Source: Hallerella sp963652365 (lineage in GTDB: Bacteria; Fibrobacterota; Fibrobacteria; Fibrobacterales; Fibrobacteraceae). From it: a DNA stretch of 64,000 bases. Of the stretch, positions 34,545-43,146 are shown piece after piece (positions within the stretch are counted from its first letter, which is position 1; each line of letters opens with the position of its first letter). The stretch is taken from the NCBI GenBank assembly GCA_963652365.1, contig CAVJTH010000004.1:62001-126000 (forward strand). The letters run 5' to 3'. A program made the translations under genes and the position numbers. The notes under the pieces were generated by a model. That model saw only the letters and a list, made by a program, of their open reading frames with translations. It made no database searches and was not told the DNA's origin.

Positions 34545-36443
34545 TTAATTGTCAAAGCTCCACGTAATCCCGTAAAGGAATCGGACGCCTTCCGGGCGGT
34601 AGCCGCTCGCCGGTTCGTAGAGGCTGTGGTTCAGGTTGTCGATGCGCGTATAGAGCGAAAAGGAGAGAATCCGCATCCGGGCTTCGAAATTCAGCGCGAG
34701 GTAGTGCTTCAGCTCGACCAGTTCCAGTTCGTCGTATTCGTTCGTCTGGATGTCGGTGCGGTTGCCGAACCAGGTAAAGTCAAAGCCGATGCTCACGCCG
34801 AGACGATTCCTCACGAACTTGTCCTGCCAGCGAATGTAGCCCTTGTAGTAGAGGCTTGCCACGTCGATCGGGCGGTTCTGCTTGGCGAGAGCCTGTTCGC
34901 GTTCCAGATAGAAGCGCCAGTTTCCCAGTCCGAATCCGACCGCGACATACCAGTCGAGCGCTTCCGCGTTTTTCAGGTTTATCCACTGGTAGGCCCCTTC
35001 GATCGATTCAAGGCCTTCGCCGGAAACCCATCTCGGCTTGATGGGAGAATTCGCGTATTCGTACCGAAGTCCCGTTCCGTAAAAGATTCCGCCCGCGTCC
35101 CATTCCAGATCCCCGGTCATGCGGAACCGTTCCTCGGGCTTCAGGTTCTCGTTCGGATAGGCGTAGCGTCCACGGTTGAAGAGCTTGAGCTCATCGACAT
35201 CCGGGAACCGCACGTCGTTCTTGAACGAGCCCTTGAGTGCGACATGCCAGGGAAGGCGAAGCGTCAGATACCCGGAAATCATCCGCTTCACCTCGACGGA
35301 ATCGAAAAGGTTCGAATTGCGCAGCGCGCCGCCCTGGAAGCGAAAATCGGCAAACCGGAAACTGTCCGAAATTTCCAGGTAATAGAGTTCGCGGTCCTGT
35401 CGAAACCGGGAGTTCGCCTCCGTGAATTCGTATTCCATCCGAAGCGTCGGATGAAGAGGCGTCTTTAGCGAAATCTCGCCGTCGCCGTTGACCGTTTCGT
35501 AGAGGACCTCGTCCCTTATGCCCATCCAGGTCGTATCCTTATAGACAATTCCAGCCGCGCTTACCGTGTCCCGGACGCTTTCGACGAGATTCACCAGGCT
35601 GTCGTATGCGATTTCGTGCTTTCCGCTGTAAACGCTCGCGCTCGCTTCGAGCACGCTTACCGGGCGAATCTTTCCGCGGATGCCGTAGGTAAACGAGTTC
35701 AGGTCCGTTTCGAAAGGCCGCTTGAGGTAGGTAATGCTCGAATAGTTCGTCGAATCCTGGAGATAGCGGTAGGGAGGCGCGTCGTCGTTCTTCACGCGCA
35801 GATAGCTCAGGCTTGCCGAAACTTCGCCCCGGGGAAGAAACCACGTGACGGCCGGCTTGAAATGCGTCGTGCCGGTCGAAAGGTTCCTGCCCGAAAAGGG
35901 AATCTGCGAAGAATCGCGGCCGAGCGCAAAGAACGGCTGGTGCGTCACGTCTTGGTAGCGGAACTCGTCCGAGCCGTCGTCGGAATAGCTCGCCATGCCG
36001 ATGTCCAGTTCGATGCTGTCGAGCAGCAGTCGTCGAAAGTCCAGGCCGAACGCGTTCCCGTTAAACGCGTAGCGCTCCCAGAGGATCCGCGTCACGGGCG
36101 TATCGACCGGGATTCCCCGCGCGAAGTTCTCCTTCATGATGCCGTTTTCCCCGAACAGCGAAAGCTGCGTCGCGTCGAAGGATAGGGGAAAGGTGAAAAT
36201 TCCGGCGAGCTTTGAAGGGAGGCGTCTCGACGGAGCGGAAAGTCCCATCGAGCGGAACTCCAGGTCGGGATTTCCAAAGAGGGAGGTTCCCAGGACCCAT
36301 TCCGCCTTCTGGCCTTCCAGGTCGTATGTCCGCTCGGCGACTTCGCGAGATGCCGCGCCCTTGCGCGCCGTGCTCAGTTCCTCGACGGCGATTGCCGGGG
36401 AAAAGGCGAGAAAAAAAGTGACAAGGATCGCAAAAAGAGGCAT
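34545..36443 (-). CDS. Outer-membrane beta-barrel protein, TonB-receptor-like without a plug
   Basis: This 632-residue exported protein has a signal peptide (MPLFAILVTFFLAFSPAIA). The body is a long series of amphipathic, aromatic-rich strands. The region FPDVDELKLFNRGRYAYPNENLKPEERF (key parts: FPDVDELK, NENLKPEE) resembles the strand-loop signature near the end of TonB-dependent receptors, where a conserved N-P-x-L-x-P-E is common. However, residues before the barrel number only ~80, too few for a full plug domain, and no TonB box is clear. It could be a reduced receptor or a Bacteroidota-type large porin. It is divergent from trxA across 58 bases. Confidence 0.72.
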   Translation of the reverse strand: MPLFAILVTFFLAFSPAIAVEELSTARKGAASREVAERTYDLEGQKAEWVLGTSLFGNPDLEFRSMGLSAPSRRLPSKLAGIFTFPLSFDATQLSLFGENGIMKENFARGIPVDTPVTRILWERYAFNGNAFGLDFRRLLLDSIELDIGMASYSDDGSDEFRYQDVTHQPFFALGRDSSQIPFSGRNLSTGTTHFKPAVTWFLPRGEVSASLSYLRVKNDDAPPYRYLQDSTNYSSITYLKRPFETDLNSFTYGIRGKIRPVSVLEASASVYSGKHEIAYDSLVNLVESVRDTVSAAGIVYKDTTWMGIRDEVLYETVNGDGEISLKTPLHPTLRMEYEFTEANSRFRQDRELYYLEISDSFRFADFRFQGGALRNSNLFDSVEVKRMISGYLTLRLPWHVALKGSFKNDVRFPDVDELKLFNRGRYAYPNENLKPEERFRMTGDLEWDAGGIFYGTGLRYEYANSPIKPRWVSGEGLESIEGAYQWINLKNAEALDWYVAVGFGLGNWRFYLEREQALAKQNRPIDVASLYYKGYIRWQDKFVRNRLGVSIGFDFTWFGNRTDIQTNEYDELELVELKHYLALNFEARMRILSFSLYTRIDNLNHSLYEPASGYRPEGVRFLYGITWSFDN

Positions 36444-36501
36444 CGGAATACTCGTGGAAACAAAAAATAGCTATTTTAGCGAAAACAAGCGAGGTTCTGC
36501 G

Positions 36502-36819
36502 ATGTCCGTACTCAATGTGAACGAAAAGGATTTTGACGAAGTGATCAATTCTGGCCGCCTGGTGCTGGTCGATTTCTGGGCGACATGGTGCAGGCCTTGC
36601 CAGATGATGGGTCCCGTCATGGAAGAGCTCGCCCTGGAATACGACGGAAAGCTGGTCGTCGCCAAGGTGAACGTCGATGAAAACGAAGGTCTCTGCAACC
36701 GATTCGGCATCACGAACATCCCGAACATGAAGCTTTTCAAGAACGGCGTCGAGGTCGGAAACATCGTCGGCGCGGTCCCGAAGACCACGCTTGTCGCCGC
36801 AATCGAAAAGAATTTCTGA
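36502..36819 (+). CDS. trxA: Thioredoxin with a WCRPC active site
   Basis: This 105-residue protein has the thioredoxin fold: VLVDFWATWC (C30, C33), then VAKVNVDENEGLCNRFGI, the cis-proline segment TNIPNMKLFKNG and the closing VPKTTLVAAIEKN. The active site reads WCRPC instead of the usual WCGPC, which would be expected to shift redox potential or partner choice. The start is ATG 36502 behind GCGAGG. An AT-rich TATTTTAG patch upstream is a likely -10. A strong terminator follows. An exported disulfide-exchange role is excluded by the lack of a signal sequence. Confidence 0.9.
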   Translation: MSVLNVNEKDFDEVINSGRLVLVDFWATWCRPCQMMGPVMEELALEYDGKLVVAKVNVDENEGLCNRFGITNIPNMKLFKNGVEVGNIVGAVPKTTLVAAIEKNF

Positions 36820-36833
36820 TTTTCCCTTTGACG

Positions 36834-36862
36834 AAAAAAGTCCCGAAGCCTTCGGGACTTTT
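36834..36862. terminator. Bidirectional terminator between trxA and trpGD
   Basis: AAAAGTCCCGAAG (36836-36848) and CTTCGGGACTTTT (36850-36862) are exact complements with A- and T-rich flanks. It can stop trxA on the plus strand and trpGD on the minus strand. Confidence 0.85.
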
Positions 36863-36879
36863 GCACTTGAAGCGCGACT

Positions 36880-38478
36880 CTAGGCGTTTGTCGCCTTCCG
36901 GACCGCTTCGATCTTTCGAAGGACCGCTCCGCTATCGAGAGCGCGTTGCGCCATTTCGAACCCTTCCTTGAGGGACTTCGCCTTGCGGGCCGTGTAGAGC
37001 GTAGCGCCGGCGTTCAGGAGGACCGCGTAGCGTATCGTCGGGTTTCCTCTGCCGCTTGCGAGTTCAAGGGCGATTCGCGCGTTCTCTTCGCCGGTTCCGC
37101 CGCGCAGGTCTTCGTCGTTCAGAGCGGGAACGCCGAATTCCGACGGGTCGAGCAGATATTCGTAGGACTGGTTTTCCTCGTCGATTTCATAGACGTAGGT
37201 CAGGACGCTCGGTGAAATCTCGTCAAAGCCGTCCTCGCTCGAAACGACCAGCACATGTCTCGCCCCGAGCAGCTTTGCCGCTTCCGCCATCGGCTTCAAC
37301 AGCTCCTTGCCGTAGGCGCCGAGCATCAGGTATTTCGCGTCGGCGGGATTCGTCAGCGGGCCGATCAGGTTCATGATGGTGCGAATTCCCAGAACCTTCC
37401 GGACGGGCGCCGCGAAGCGCATCGCGCTGTGATAGACCTGCGCAAAGAGAAAGACGAAATCGGTCTTTTCGAGAACTTCCGCCGCCTTTTCGGGCGAAAG
37501 GCGAATATTGAATCCCAGCGCCTCGAAAAAGTCCGCAGCCCCGGACTTGCTCGAAACGGCCCGGTTGCCGTGCTTCGCGACCGGACATCCGCAGCTCGCG
37601 CAGACCAGCGCGGAAAAGGAGCTGATGTTGAAGCTCCCCTTGCTGTCGCCACCCGTTCCGACGATTTCCGCCACGTCGCGCGTCTTGTCGAACGGAAAGG
37701 GCGTCTTCTTTCGGCTGAGCACTGCCGCACATCCCGCGATTTCCGACGCGGCCGGTCCCTTGACCGCAAGAGCCGCGAGAATCGCCGCGGTCTGCCGCTC
37801 GTCGAGCATCCCGTCGGTCAGCGTTTCCATGAAAAGATCCGCTTCTTCCTGTTGCAGGTCCTGCCGAAGAGCGATCTTCTTCAGAATTTCCGCGACGGGA
37901 AGCGCTTCGCGCCGGTAATTGAGAAACGCCCGGAAAAAGGCCTCTCCGTCTTTCGCCGCAATCGATTCCGGGTGAAACTGCACGCCTTCGATATCGAGCG
38001 TCCTGTGCCGAATGCCCATGATGTCGCCGTCCTTTGCGCGGGCCGTGATCTCGAAATCGTCCGAAAGCGTCTGTTCGTCGATGACCAGGCTATGATAGCG
38101 CATGAACGTTCCCTTTTTTCCGATGCTTCGGAAAAGCCCGCGTCCGTCAATGTCCATTTCTTCCACGATGCCGTGCTTGATGAACTTCGCCTGGACAATT
38201 TTCGCTCCGAACGCGTATCCGATCGCCTGGTGACCGAGACAGATGCCGAGAATCGGCACCTTGCCGGCGAAGTGGCGAATCGCCTCGACGGAAACGCCCG
38301 CATCTTCGGGACGCCCCGGACCCGGAGAGACGATCAGGTGCGAAGGCGAAAGCCTTTCGATATCCTCGATGGAACATTCCTTCGAACGGAGAACCTTGAC
38401 CGGTTCTGTCGTGATGCTCGTAATCGACTGAAAGACGTTGTATGTAAAAGAATCGTAGTTGTCGATGATGACTATCAT
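36880..38478 (-). CDS. trpGD: Fused anthranilate synthase component II / anthranilate phosphoribosyltransferase
   Basis: This 532-residue fusion covers two steps of tryptophan synthesis. Residues 1-190 are the TrpG glutaminase, with C80 in GICLGHQ and H169/E171 in QFHPESI. Residues ~200-532 are TrpD, with the PRPP site GTGGDSKGSFNISS and the anthranilate-binding KHGNRAVSSKSG. The start is ATG 38478 (MIVIIDNYDSF) behind GAGGAT; the longer frame overlaps trpE. Fusion of TrpG and TrpD is known in Enterobacteria and several other lineages. The gene follows trpE after 20 bases. Other trp genes are not in this window. Confidence 0.95.
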   Translation of the reverse strand: MIVIIDNYDSFTYNVFQSITSITTEPVKVLRSKECSIEDIERLSPSHLIVSPGPGRPEDAGVSVEAIRHFAGKVPILGICLGHQAIGYAFGAKIVQAKFIKHGIVEEMDIDGRGLFRSIGKKGTFMRYHSLVIDEQTLSDDFEITARAKDGDIMGIRHRTLDIEGVQFHPESIAAKDGEAFFRAFLNYRREALPVAEILKKIALRQDLQQEEADLFMETLTDGMLDERQTAAILAALAVKGPAASEIAGCAAVLSRKKTPFPFDKTRDVAEIVGTGGDSKGSFNISSFSALVCASCGCPVAKHGNRAVSSKSGAADFFEALGFNIRLSPEKAAEVLEKTDFVFLFAQVYHSAMRFAAPVRKVLGIRTIMNLIGPLTNPADAKYLMLGAYGKELLKPMAEAAKLLGARHVLVVSSEDGFDEISPSVLTYVYEIDEENQSYEYLLDPSEFGVPALNDEDLRGGTGEENARIALELASGRGNPTIRYAVLLNAGATLYTARKAKSLKEGFEMAQRALDSGAVLRKIEAVRKATNA

Positions 38479-38498
38479 GGATTTATCCTCGATAAGGT

Positions 38499-39902
38499 TT
38501 ACTTCTTCTTCGCTTCGACGACCTGGACCATCGCGCCGAGCTTTTCGCCGGTCTCTTCCCATTCGCGTTCCGGATCCGACGCATAGACGATGCCCGCCCC
38601 GGCCTGGAGCGTCCAGACGTTTCCCTGTCTGAGCGCGCAGCGAATGGCGATGCAGAAGTCGAGATCCCCGTCCGCGTCGAGATAGCCGACCGCTCCCGCG
38701 TAGAAGTTCCTCTTTTCCCGTTCGAGCGACGAGACGATTTCGATCGCGCTGATCTTGGGCGCTCCGCTGACCGTACCCGCCGGAAACGCCGAGCGCAGCA
38801 CCTGGATGGGCTTCAGATCATGCCGCGTCTTGCCTTCCACTTCGGAAACCAGATGAATGACGTGGCTAAAAAGTTCACACTCCATGTTGCGCGTGACTTT
38901 CACCGTCCCGGGTTCCGAGACGCGACCGAGATCGTTCCGCGCGAGGTCCACGAGCATCAGATGTTCGGCGCGCTCCTTCGGATCGCTCGAGAGCCTTTCT
39001 TTCAGGAATTCGTCTTCCACGTCGTTCTTTCCGCGGCGACACGTACCCGCGATCGGACGAATCGACGAGCGACCGCCTCGCGAACGCACAAGGCTTTCCG
39101 GCGACGATCCGACAAGCTGGTACTTTCCAAAATCGATGTAGAGAAGATAGGGCGAAGGATTCAGCGTGCGCAGCCTGCGATAGACGTCTAGCGCGGGAAT
39201 TTCGGATTCTATCTGCAGTCGCCGGGAAGGCACCGCCTGGATGATGTCTCCCGCGACAATCCGCTTCTTCAGTTCCGTGACGTTGCGTACATATTCGTCA
39301 TGGCTCTTTTTCAAGTCCGTGATGACCTTGTACGGATAGTCGTCTTCCGGATCTTCCAGGTAGGAAAAGTCGAGATTCGAGAGCTTCTTGCGGATGTCGC
39401 GAATGGCCTTTTCGAGATCGATCGCGTGTTCGTCGTAGTTAAGGCCAAACACGTGGAGCGTTTCCGTAAAGTGGTCGAACACGATATAGACATGTCCCAC
39501 GACGAATTCGGCTTCGGGAATCTTCAGCGAATCTTCCTGGCGCGAAAGGCGGATCGTGTCGCAACGCGCGCAGAACTCGTAGGAAAGAAATCCGATTCCG
39601 GATGCGGGCAGGGGAATCTTCGCGGGCTTCTCGTTCTCGGACGCAATGCCTTCCAGCGCATCGAGAATGTCCTTCGCCGAGCGGCAGGGCTCTCGCTTTC
39701 CATCGACGACCACGGCGACGCCTTCGTCGTCTTCGACGACATGGAACGCTTCTTCGAGCATGAGAATGGAATAGCGGTTCGCTCCTTCGGAAAAGGATGC
39801 CGATTCGAGGATTGCCTTTGCGCCGAGCTTCTTCGCGAGCGAAAAGGGCGTGTAGCGTTCCCCTTCGAGGGCGAGATAGACGCTGTCTGTTCTTTTGGTC
39901 AT
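38499..39902 (-). CDS. trpE: Anthranilate synthase component I
   Basis: This 467-residue chorismate-utilising enzyme makes anthranilate together with the TrpG half of the next gene. The inhibitor-site motif LES appears as AILESAS near residue 32. The chorismate-binding core is present: QAVPSRRLQ, SSPESLVR, PIAGTCRRG, HLMLVDLARNDLGRV, SAFPAGTVSGAPK and LQAGAGIVYASDPEREW. The ATG at 39902 follows a run of A with AAGGAAA as ribosome site. Its leader region carries an attenuator with a Trp-rich leader peptide, so trpE-trpGD transcription should respond to charged tRNA-Trp. Feedback inhibition by Trp is expected from the family. Confidence 0.95.
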   Translation of the reverse strand: MTKRTDSVYLALEGERYTPFSLAKKLGAKAILESASFSEGANRYSILMLEEAFHVVEDDEGVAVVVDGKREPCRSAKDILDALEGIASENEKPAKIPLPASGIGFLSYEFCARCDTIRLSRQEDSLKIPEAEFVVGHVYIVFDHFTETLHVFGLNYDEHAIDLEKAIRDIRKKLSNLDFSYLEDPEDDYPYKVITDLKKSHDEYVRNVTELKKRIVAGDIIQAVPSRRLQIESEIPALDVYRRLRTLNPSPYLLYIDFGKYQLVGSSPESLVRSRGGRSSIRPIAGTCRRGKNDVEDEFLKERLSSDPKERAEHLMLVDLARNDLGRVSEPGTVKVTRNMECELFSHVIHLVSEVEGKTRHDLKPIQVLRSAFPAGTVSGAPKISAIEIVSSLEREKRNFYAGAVGYLDADGDLDFCIAIRCALRQGNVWTLQAGAGIVYASDPEREWEETGEKLGAMVQVVEAKKK

Positions 39903-39931
39903 TTTTTTTCCTTGGTTCGTTTTTCAAGCAC

Positions 39932-39958
39932 AAAAAAAGGCTCCGATAAGACGGAGCC
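39932..39958 (-). terminator. trp attenuator terminator hairpin
   Basis: On the minus strand GGCTCCG (39958-39952 read as region 3 with its flank) pairs with CGGAGCC, with a six-base loop TCTTAT, followed by seven T. It lies 31 bases after the stop of the Trp leader peptide and just before trpE. A competing pairing joins its 5' arm to CGGAG inside the leader peptide gene (39999-40003). Confidence 0.88.
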
Positions 39959-39986
39959 GCTTGCCATGCACGATTTTCACAAAAGG

Positions 39987-40055
39987 CTAGAACGCGAACT
40001 CCGCTATCGAAGTGCACCACCACCAGTTGTTCATCATCATGCGTGCGTGTTTCAT
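39987..40055 (-). CDS. trpL: Tryptophan leader peptide (attenuation)
   Basis: A 22-codon reading frame starts at ATG 40055 behind GGCGGA and ends at TAG 39989-39987. Codons 11-13 are three consecutive TGG (40025-40017), preceded by Asn-Asn and followed by Cys. Immediately downstream, ACTTCG (40013-40008) can pair with CGGAGT (40003-39998), which in turn can pair with CTCCG of the terminator stem. This is the arrangement expected for ribosome-mediated attenuation. Under Trp starvation the ribosome stalls at the TGG codons, frees CGGAG to sequester the terminator arm and allows trpE-trpGD transcription. The peptide itself needs no function. Confidence 0.88.
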   Translation of the reverse strand: MKHARMMMNNWWWCTSIAEFAF

Positions 40056-40133
40056 ATCCGCCAAGAAAATAAAAAAGCCCGTGAAAGATGGCAATGGAAA
40101 TTCCGAAAAATATTTTCGGGATTTGTCGAATTT

Positions 40134-40164
40134 TTGACAATTTTGCAATTTAGAATGATATATT
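40134..40164 (+). promoter_or_regulatory. Promoter of the AmgK-like kinase gene
   Basis: TTGACA (40134-40139) and TATATT (40159-40164) are separated by 19 bases; a shifted GATATA gives 17. The -10 continues into G, giving TATATTG, related to the box used elsewhere in the window. A GAGGAAG ribosome site precedes ATG 40190. Confidence 0.6.
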
Positions 40165-40189
40165 GTGGAAAAACATCCGAGGAAGCCCT

Positions 40190-41209
40190 ATGAATTCCAG
40201 CCTACCGCAAGTTTCTCCCAACATCCAGACCGTCCTTGACGCCAAAGGCTTTACCGAAGCCGCTACGTGGAAGCTTGCCGGTTCCGCGGGTTCGCTTCGC
40301 AAGTATTACCGGATTTCCGAAAACGGAAAGACCGCGATTCTCCAGACGAACGTTTCCGCCGACGATGACTTCAGGCACTTTGCCTCGTATGGAAAGTCCT
40401 TTTCCGCCTTCGGGCTCCCGACACCGGAAATCTGGGCCGTCGATGAGGTCTTCGCCCAGATTCTCATGCAGGACATGGGAGAAAGCACGCTGCTTTCGCT
40501 TGTACGAAATGGCGAGGAACCGAACCCCGGGAACATCCGGATACTTTATCCCGCAACGATCGAAGCGCTGCTCAAGTGGCAAGGGGAAAGTCCCAAGTTC
40601 TTTCTTTCGCGCCCGGATATCGCGGCGAGACGTTTCGACTACGCGGCGCTCAAGTGGGAAACCGACTATTTTCGCGCCAACTACCTGGAACGGAGACAAG
40701 GACTTTCCGAATTGCCGCGAGCCGTGGAAAACTTCTTTTCGACGCTCGCCTGCATGGTCGATACGCATCCGAAAGTCCTGATGCATCGGGATTTCCAGTC
40801 GCAAAACGTCATGGTGCGGTCGAATTCGGAAATCGGATTCGTCGATTTCCAGGGCGCGCGCCGCGGATCCATGTTCTACGATATCGCGTCGCTCCTGTGG
40901 GATCCCTATGTCCAGCTTTCCGAAGACCTGGTCGCGGACTTCTTCGACGAATGGTATCAGGCGTATCCGCTGTGCGCCCAGTCCTTTATCCGCGAAGAAG
41001 CCTGGACGCTCTTCTTGCAGGCAAGCCTCCAGCGCCTGATGCAGGCTCTCGGCGCGTATTGCTTCCTGAGCGCGGAAAAAGGGATTCTCGACTTCGAAAA
41101 GTACATTCTCCCCGGAAAGAGGCAGCTTTCGCGCGTTCTGGAACTTTACGAAACGCTGAGCCCTTCGCGCCACGAAGCGATTCGCTTTCTCAGGGATTCG
41201 CTAGAGTAG
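40190..41209 (+). CDS. Sugar phosphotransferase of the aminoglycoside-phosphotransferase fold (AmgK-like)
   Basis: This 339-residue APH-fold kinase has its Brenner-type catalytic motif as LMHRDFQSQNVMV (H199, R200, D201) and a metal-binding D219 in GFVDFQGARRGSMFYDIASLLWDPY, cut here to its parts VDFQGAR and YDIASLL. The HRDFQS-N and VDFQGA pair is typical of the AmgK/hddA-like branch, which phosphorylates the anomeric position of N-acetylmuramate/GlcNAc or heptose, rather than of antibiotic kinases. A role in cell-wall sugar recycling or nucleotide-sugar supply is therefore likely. It is convergent with the epimerase gene, and the two coding regions overlap by 20 bases at their ends. Confidence 0.8.
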   Translation: MNSSLPQVSPNIQTVLDAKGFTEAATWKLAGSAGSLRKYYRISENGKTAILQTNVSADDDFRHFASYGKSFSAFGLPTPEIWAVDEVFAQILMQDMGESTLLSLVRNGEEPNPGNIRILYPATIEALLKWQGESPKFFLSRPDIAARRFDYAALKWETDYFRANYLERRQGLSELPRAVENFFSTLACMVDTHPKVLMHRDFQSQNVMVRSNSEIGFVDFQGARRGSMFYDIASLLWDPYVQLSEDLVADFFDEWYQAYPLCAQSFIREEAWTLFLQASLQRLMQALGAYCFLSAEKGILDFEKYILPGKRQLSRVLELYETLSPSRHEAIRFLRDSLE

Positions 41210-42119
41210 TTTCCAACTGCCACCGGATATGCCGTTCCATTTCGGCGTGGGCGTCGAAATGGAGGTCGAACGCTTCCGCAATCTTTTCGACGGAAAACAG
41301 CATCGGCTTTTCCGACCAGCCGAGATCCTGTTCCTCGATTTTCGCGGCGCTCTTCTTGCCTGTCAACGCTTCATAGACTTCGAGCATCCTTTCGGCGATG
41401 CCCTTCCACGAAATCCAGCTCTTGCCGAGCCCCAGGAAGATTTCCTCGTTGAAATCGCTGTCGAGCAGCCTGTGAAAGAGCTTTGCCTGGGAAGCCGCGT
41501 CGATAAACTGCGTCCCGTCGTTCCGTATCAGATGGATGACGCTTCCTCGCACAATGGCCTGCGCGATCTGCGCAAAACGCCTGTCCGGCTGGGAAACACC
41601 ATCGTGCGCACCGAACGCGGGGCCTCCGAACGTGTATCCCGGACGGATGATGTTTCGCTTCATCGCGGTTCCGCGAAATCCCAGCACGTAGGCTTCGCCG
41701 GCGGCTTTTGTCGCCCCGTAGAGGTCAATGGGAAGATTCGCGACGTTCTCGTTCATCAACGGGCGAAACTTTCCCATCGCCGCCGTACTCGATGTGTAGA
41801 TGAACTTCTTGCATCCGGCCTTTGCCGCGGCCTGCAAGACGAGGACGGTCACCCGGGTGTCGTTTTCGAGCATCGAAAGGGGAGTTTCGCCCCAGCCAAA
41901 GGCGATATGGATGCAGGCTTCGCAACGTTCAAGGCCTCGCGCGATGGTCGCCGCGTCGTAGATGGTGCCTTCGAGAAGCGTTACGTCCGGATGGTTCGAA
42001 AGGTAGGGAATCTTGTCGGGATGCCTGGAGAGAATCGTGAGCCGGTGCCCGTTTTCCAAAAGTTCGCGCGCCACGTAGTGCCCGATAAAGCCCGTTCCGC
42101 CCGTGATGAAAACCTGCAT
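41190..42119 (-). CDS. NAD(P)-dependent epimerase/dehydratase (extended SDR)
   Basis: This 309-residue extended short-chain dehydrogenase/reductase has the Rossmann motif TGGTGFIG at residues 6-13 and the catalytic segment YTSSTAAMG followed by LYGATKAAGE (Tyr and Lys of the YxxxK motif). NDTRVTVLVLQAAAKAG and RPGYTFGG are typical of sugar-nucleotide epimerases and reductases. The C-terminal third defines substrate and does not match any specific enzyme I recognise. A TAGTTTG box lies 33 bases upstream of the ATG at 42119 (42152-42158). It overlaps the convergent kinase gene by 20 bases. Confidence 0.82.
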   Translation of the reverse strand: MQVFITGGTGFIGHYVARELLENGHRLTILSRHPDKIPYLSNHPDVTLLEGTIYDAATIARGLERCEACIHIAFGWGETPLSMLENDTRVTVLVLQAAAKAGCKKFIYTSSTAAMGKFRPLMNENVANLPIDLYGATKAAGEAYVLGFRGTAMKRNIIRPGYTFGGPAFGAHDGVSQPDRRFAQIAQAIVRGSVIHLIRNDGTQFIDAASQAKLFHRLLDSDFNEEIFLGLGKSWISWKGIAERMLEVYEALTGKKSAAKIEEQDLGWSEKPMLFSVEKIAEAFDLHFDAHAEMERHIRWQLETTLANP

Positions 42120-42213
42120 ATTCCGAATCCTCGCGTTAAGGGTTGCCCTTTCAAACTACAATTCTTTTCGAAAAGGCGTTCGTCCGGAATTTGTAAATCT
42201 TTGGAGACCGGGA

Positions 42214-43146
42214 TTAGGTAATTCGCTTTTGGAACGCAAGGACAACAGCGCCCTGAATCGCTTGAAACAGGATCAGTACATATCCCAGCAGGTGCCCGGC
42301 AAGGACCTTGTCGGCGGGAATTCCGACGATTCCCGTATAGAGACTGATCGTGACCCATTCCCTGACGCCGATTCCGTTCAACGAAATCGGCAGCATGGTG
42401 ACGATAACCGTAATGGCCGTAAAGACGATGACCAGCCTAAAATCCAGGGAAATGCCGACAGATCTCAGGTAGCCATACGACGTGGCAAAGACAAGCAGCT
42501 GGAGCCACAGGGAATCCAGGAAGGAAAGAAAGAACTGTTTCTTGTGATTTCGATAGACAAGCAGGGAAGCCTGCAATTTTGGAACGAAGCTCAAGTGCCG
42601 AGACAGAAAATTCAGAAAGCCGATCTTGTCGGAAAACAGGCAAAGGACAAAGACGGCTGCGGACAAAGACAGGGCGACAAGCATTCCGATGGCATAGGAG
42701 CCCGACATCGAGTAATGTACATAGACCCAGGGGAGCGAAACGAAAAACAGGAGAAACAGCATCAGCAGTCCCTGGATGCGCGAAATCAAGATGGCGGCAA
42801 CGGAGTTCGATGTCTGCCGAAAGCGCTTTCCGAAGGTCAGGGTCTTGACAATGTCGCCGCCAAAGCCTCCCGGCAGAAAGGCGGTGAAAAAATATCCGAT
42901 GGCCACATAGGCGTAAAAAGTCCGAAAGGGAATCTTCTTTCCGGCATCAAGAAGAAGTCCCCGCCATCGGTTTGCCTGGATTAGCATGGAAACGAGCGTA
43001 AACAGGAGGAGCAGCAAGAGCCACGAGAGCGTCTCGGATGTCCAGTTCCTTTCGATTTCTTCCAGCGGAATCCTGTAGAAGACGAAAAGGATTCCCGAGA
43101 GGCTTACCAGGAGCTTGAGAAAAAATACGAGCCACTTCTTTTTCAT
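42214..43146 (-). CDS. Flippase-like integral membrane protein (UPF0104 / LPG-synthase TM family)
   Basis: This 310-residue protein has about eight transmembrane segments. The motifs ANRWRGLLLDAG, GYFFTAFLPGGFGGDIVKTL, its LISRIQGL follow-up and the late LPISLNGIGVREW are the signature of the UPF0104 family, the membrane half of lysylphosphatidylglycerol synthase and of proposed isoprenoid or glycolipid flippases. No aminoacyl-transferase domain is attached. The start overlaps the upstream glycosyltransferase stop by four bases (ATGA), so the pair probably acts on the same lipid-linked sugar. Neither the lipid nor the sugar can be read from the sequence. Confidence 0.85.
   Translation of the reverse strand: MKKKWLVFFLKLLVSLSGILFVFYRIPLEEIERNWTSETLSWLLLLLLFTLVSMLIQANRWRGLLLDAGKKIPFRTFYAYVAIGYFFTAFLPGGFGGDIVKTLTFGKRFRQTSNSVAAILISRIQGLLMLFLLFFVSLPWVYVHYSMSGSYAIGMLVALSLSAAVFVLCLFSDKIGFLNFLSRHLSFVPKLQASLLVYRNHKKQFFLSFLDSLWLQLLVFATSYGYLRSVGISLDFRLVIVFTAITVIVTMLPISLNGIGVREWVTISLYTGIVGIPADKVLAGHLLGYVLILFQAIQGAVVLAFQKRIT

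Noticed and set aside
39439..40140. A 233-codon minus-strand frame spanning the trp leader and the start of trpE
   Set aside because: It runs through the terminator hairpin and into trpE out of frame. The leader peptide and attenuator explain the region better.
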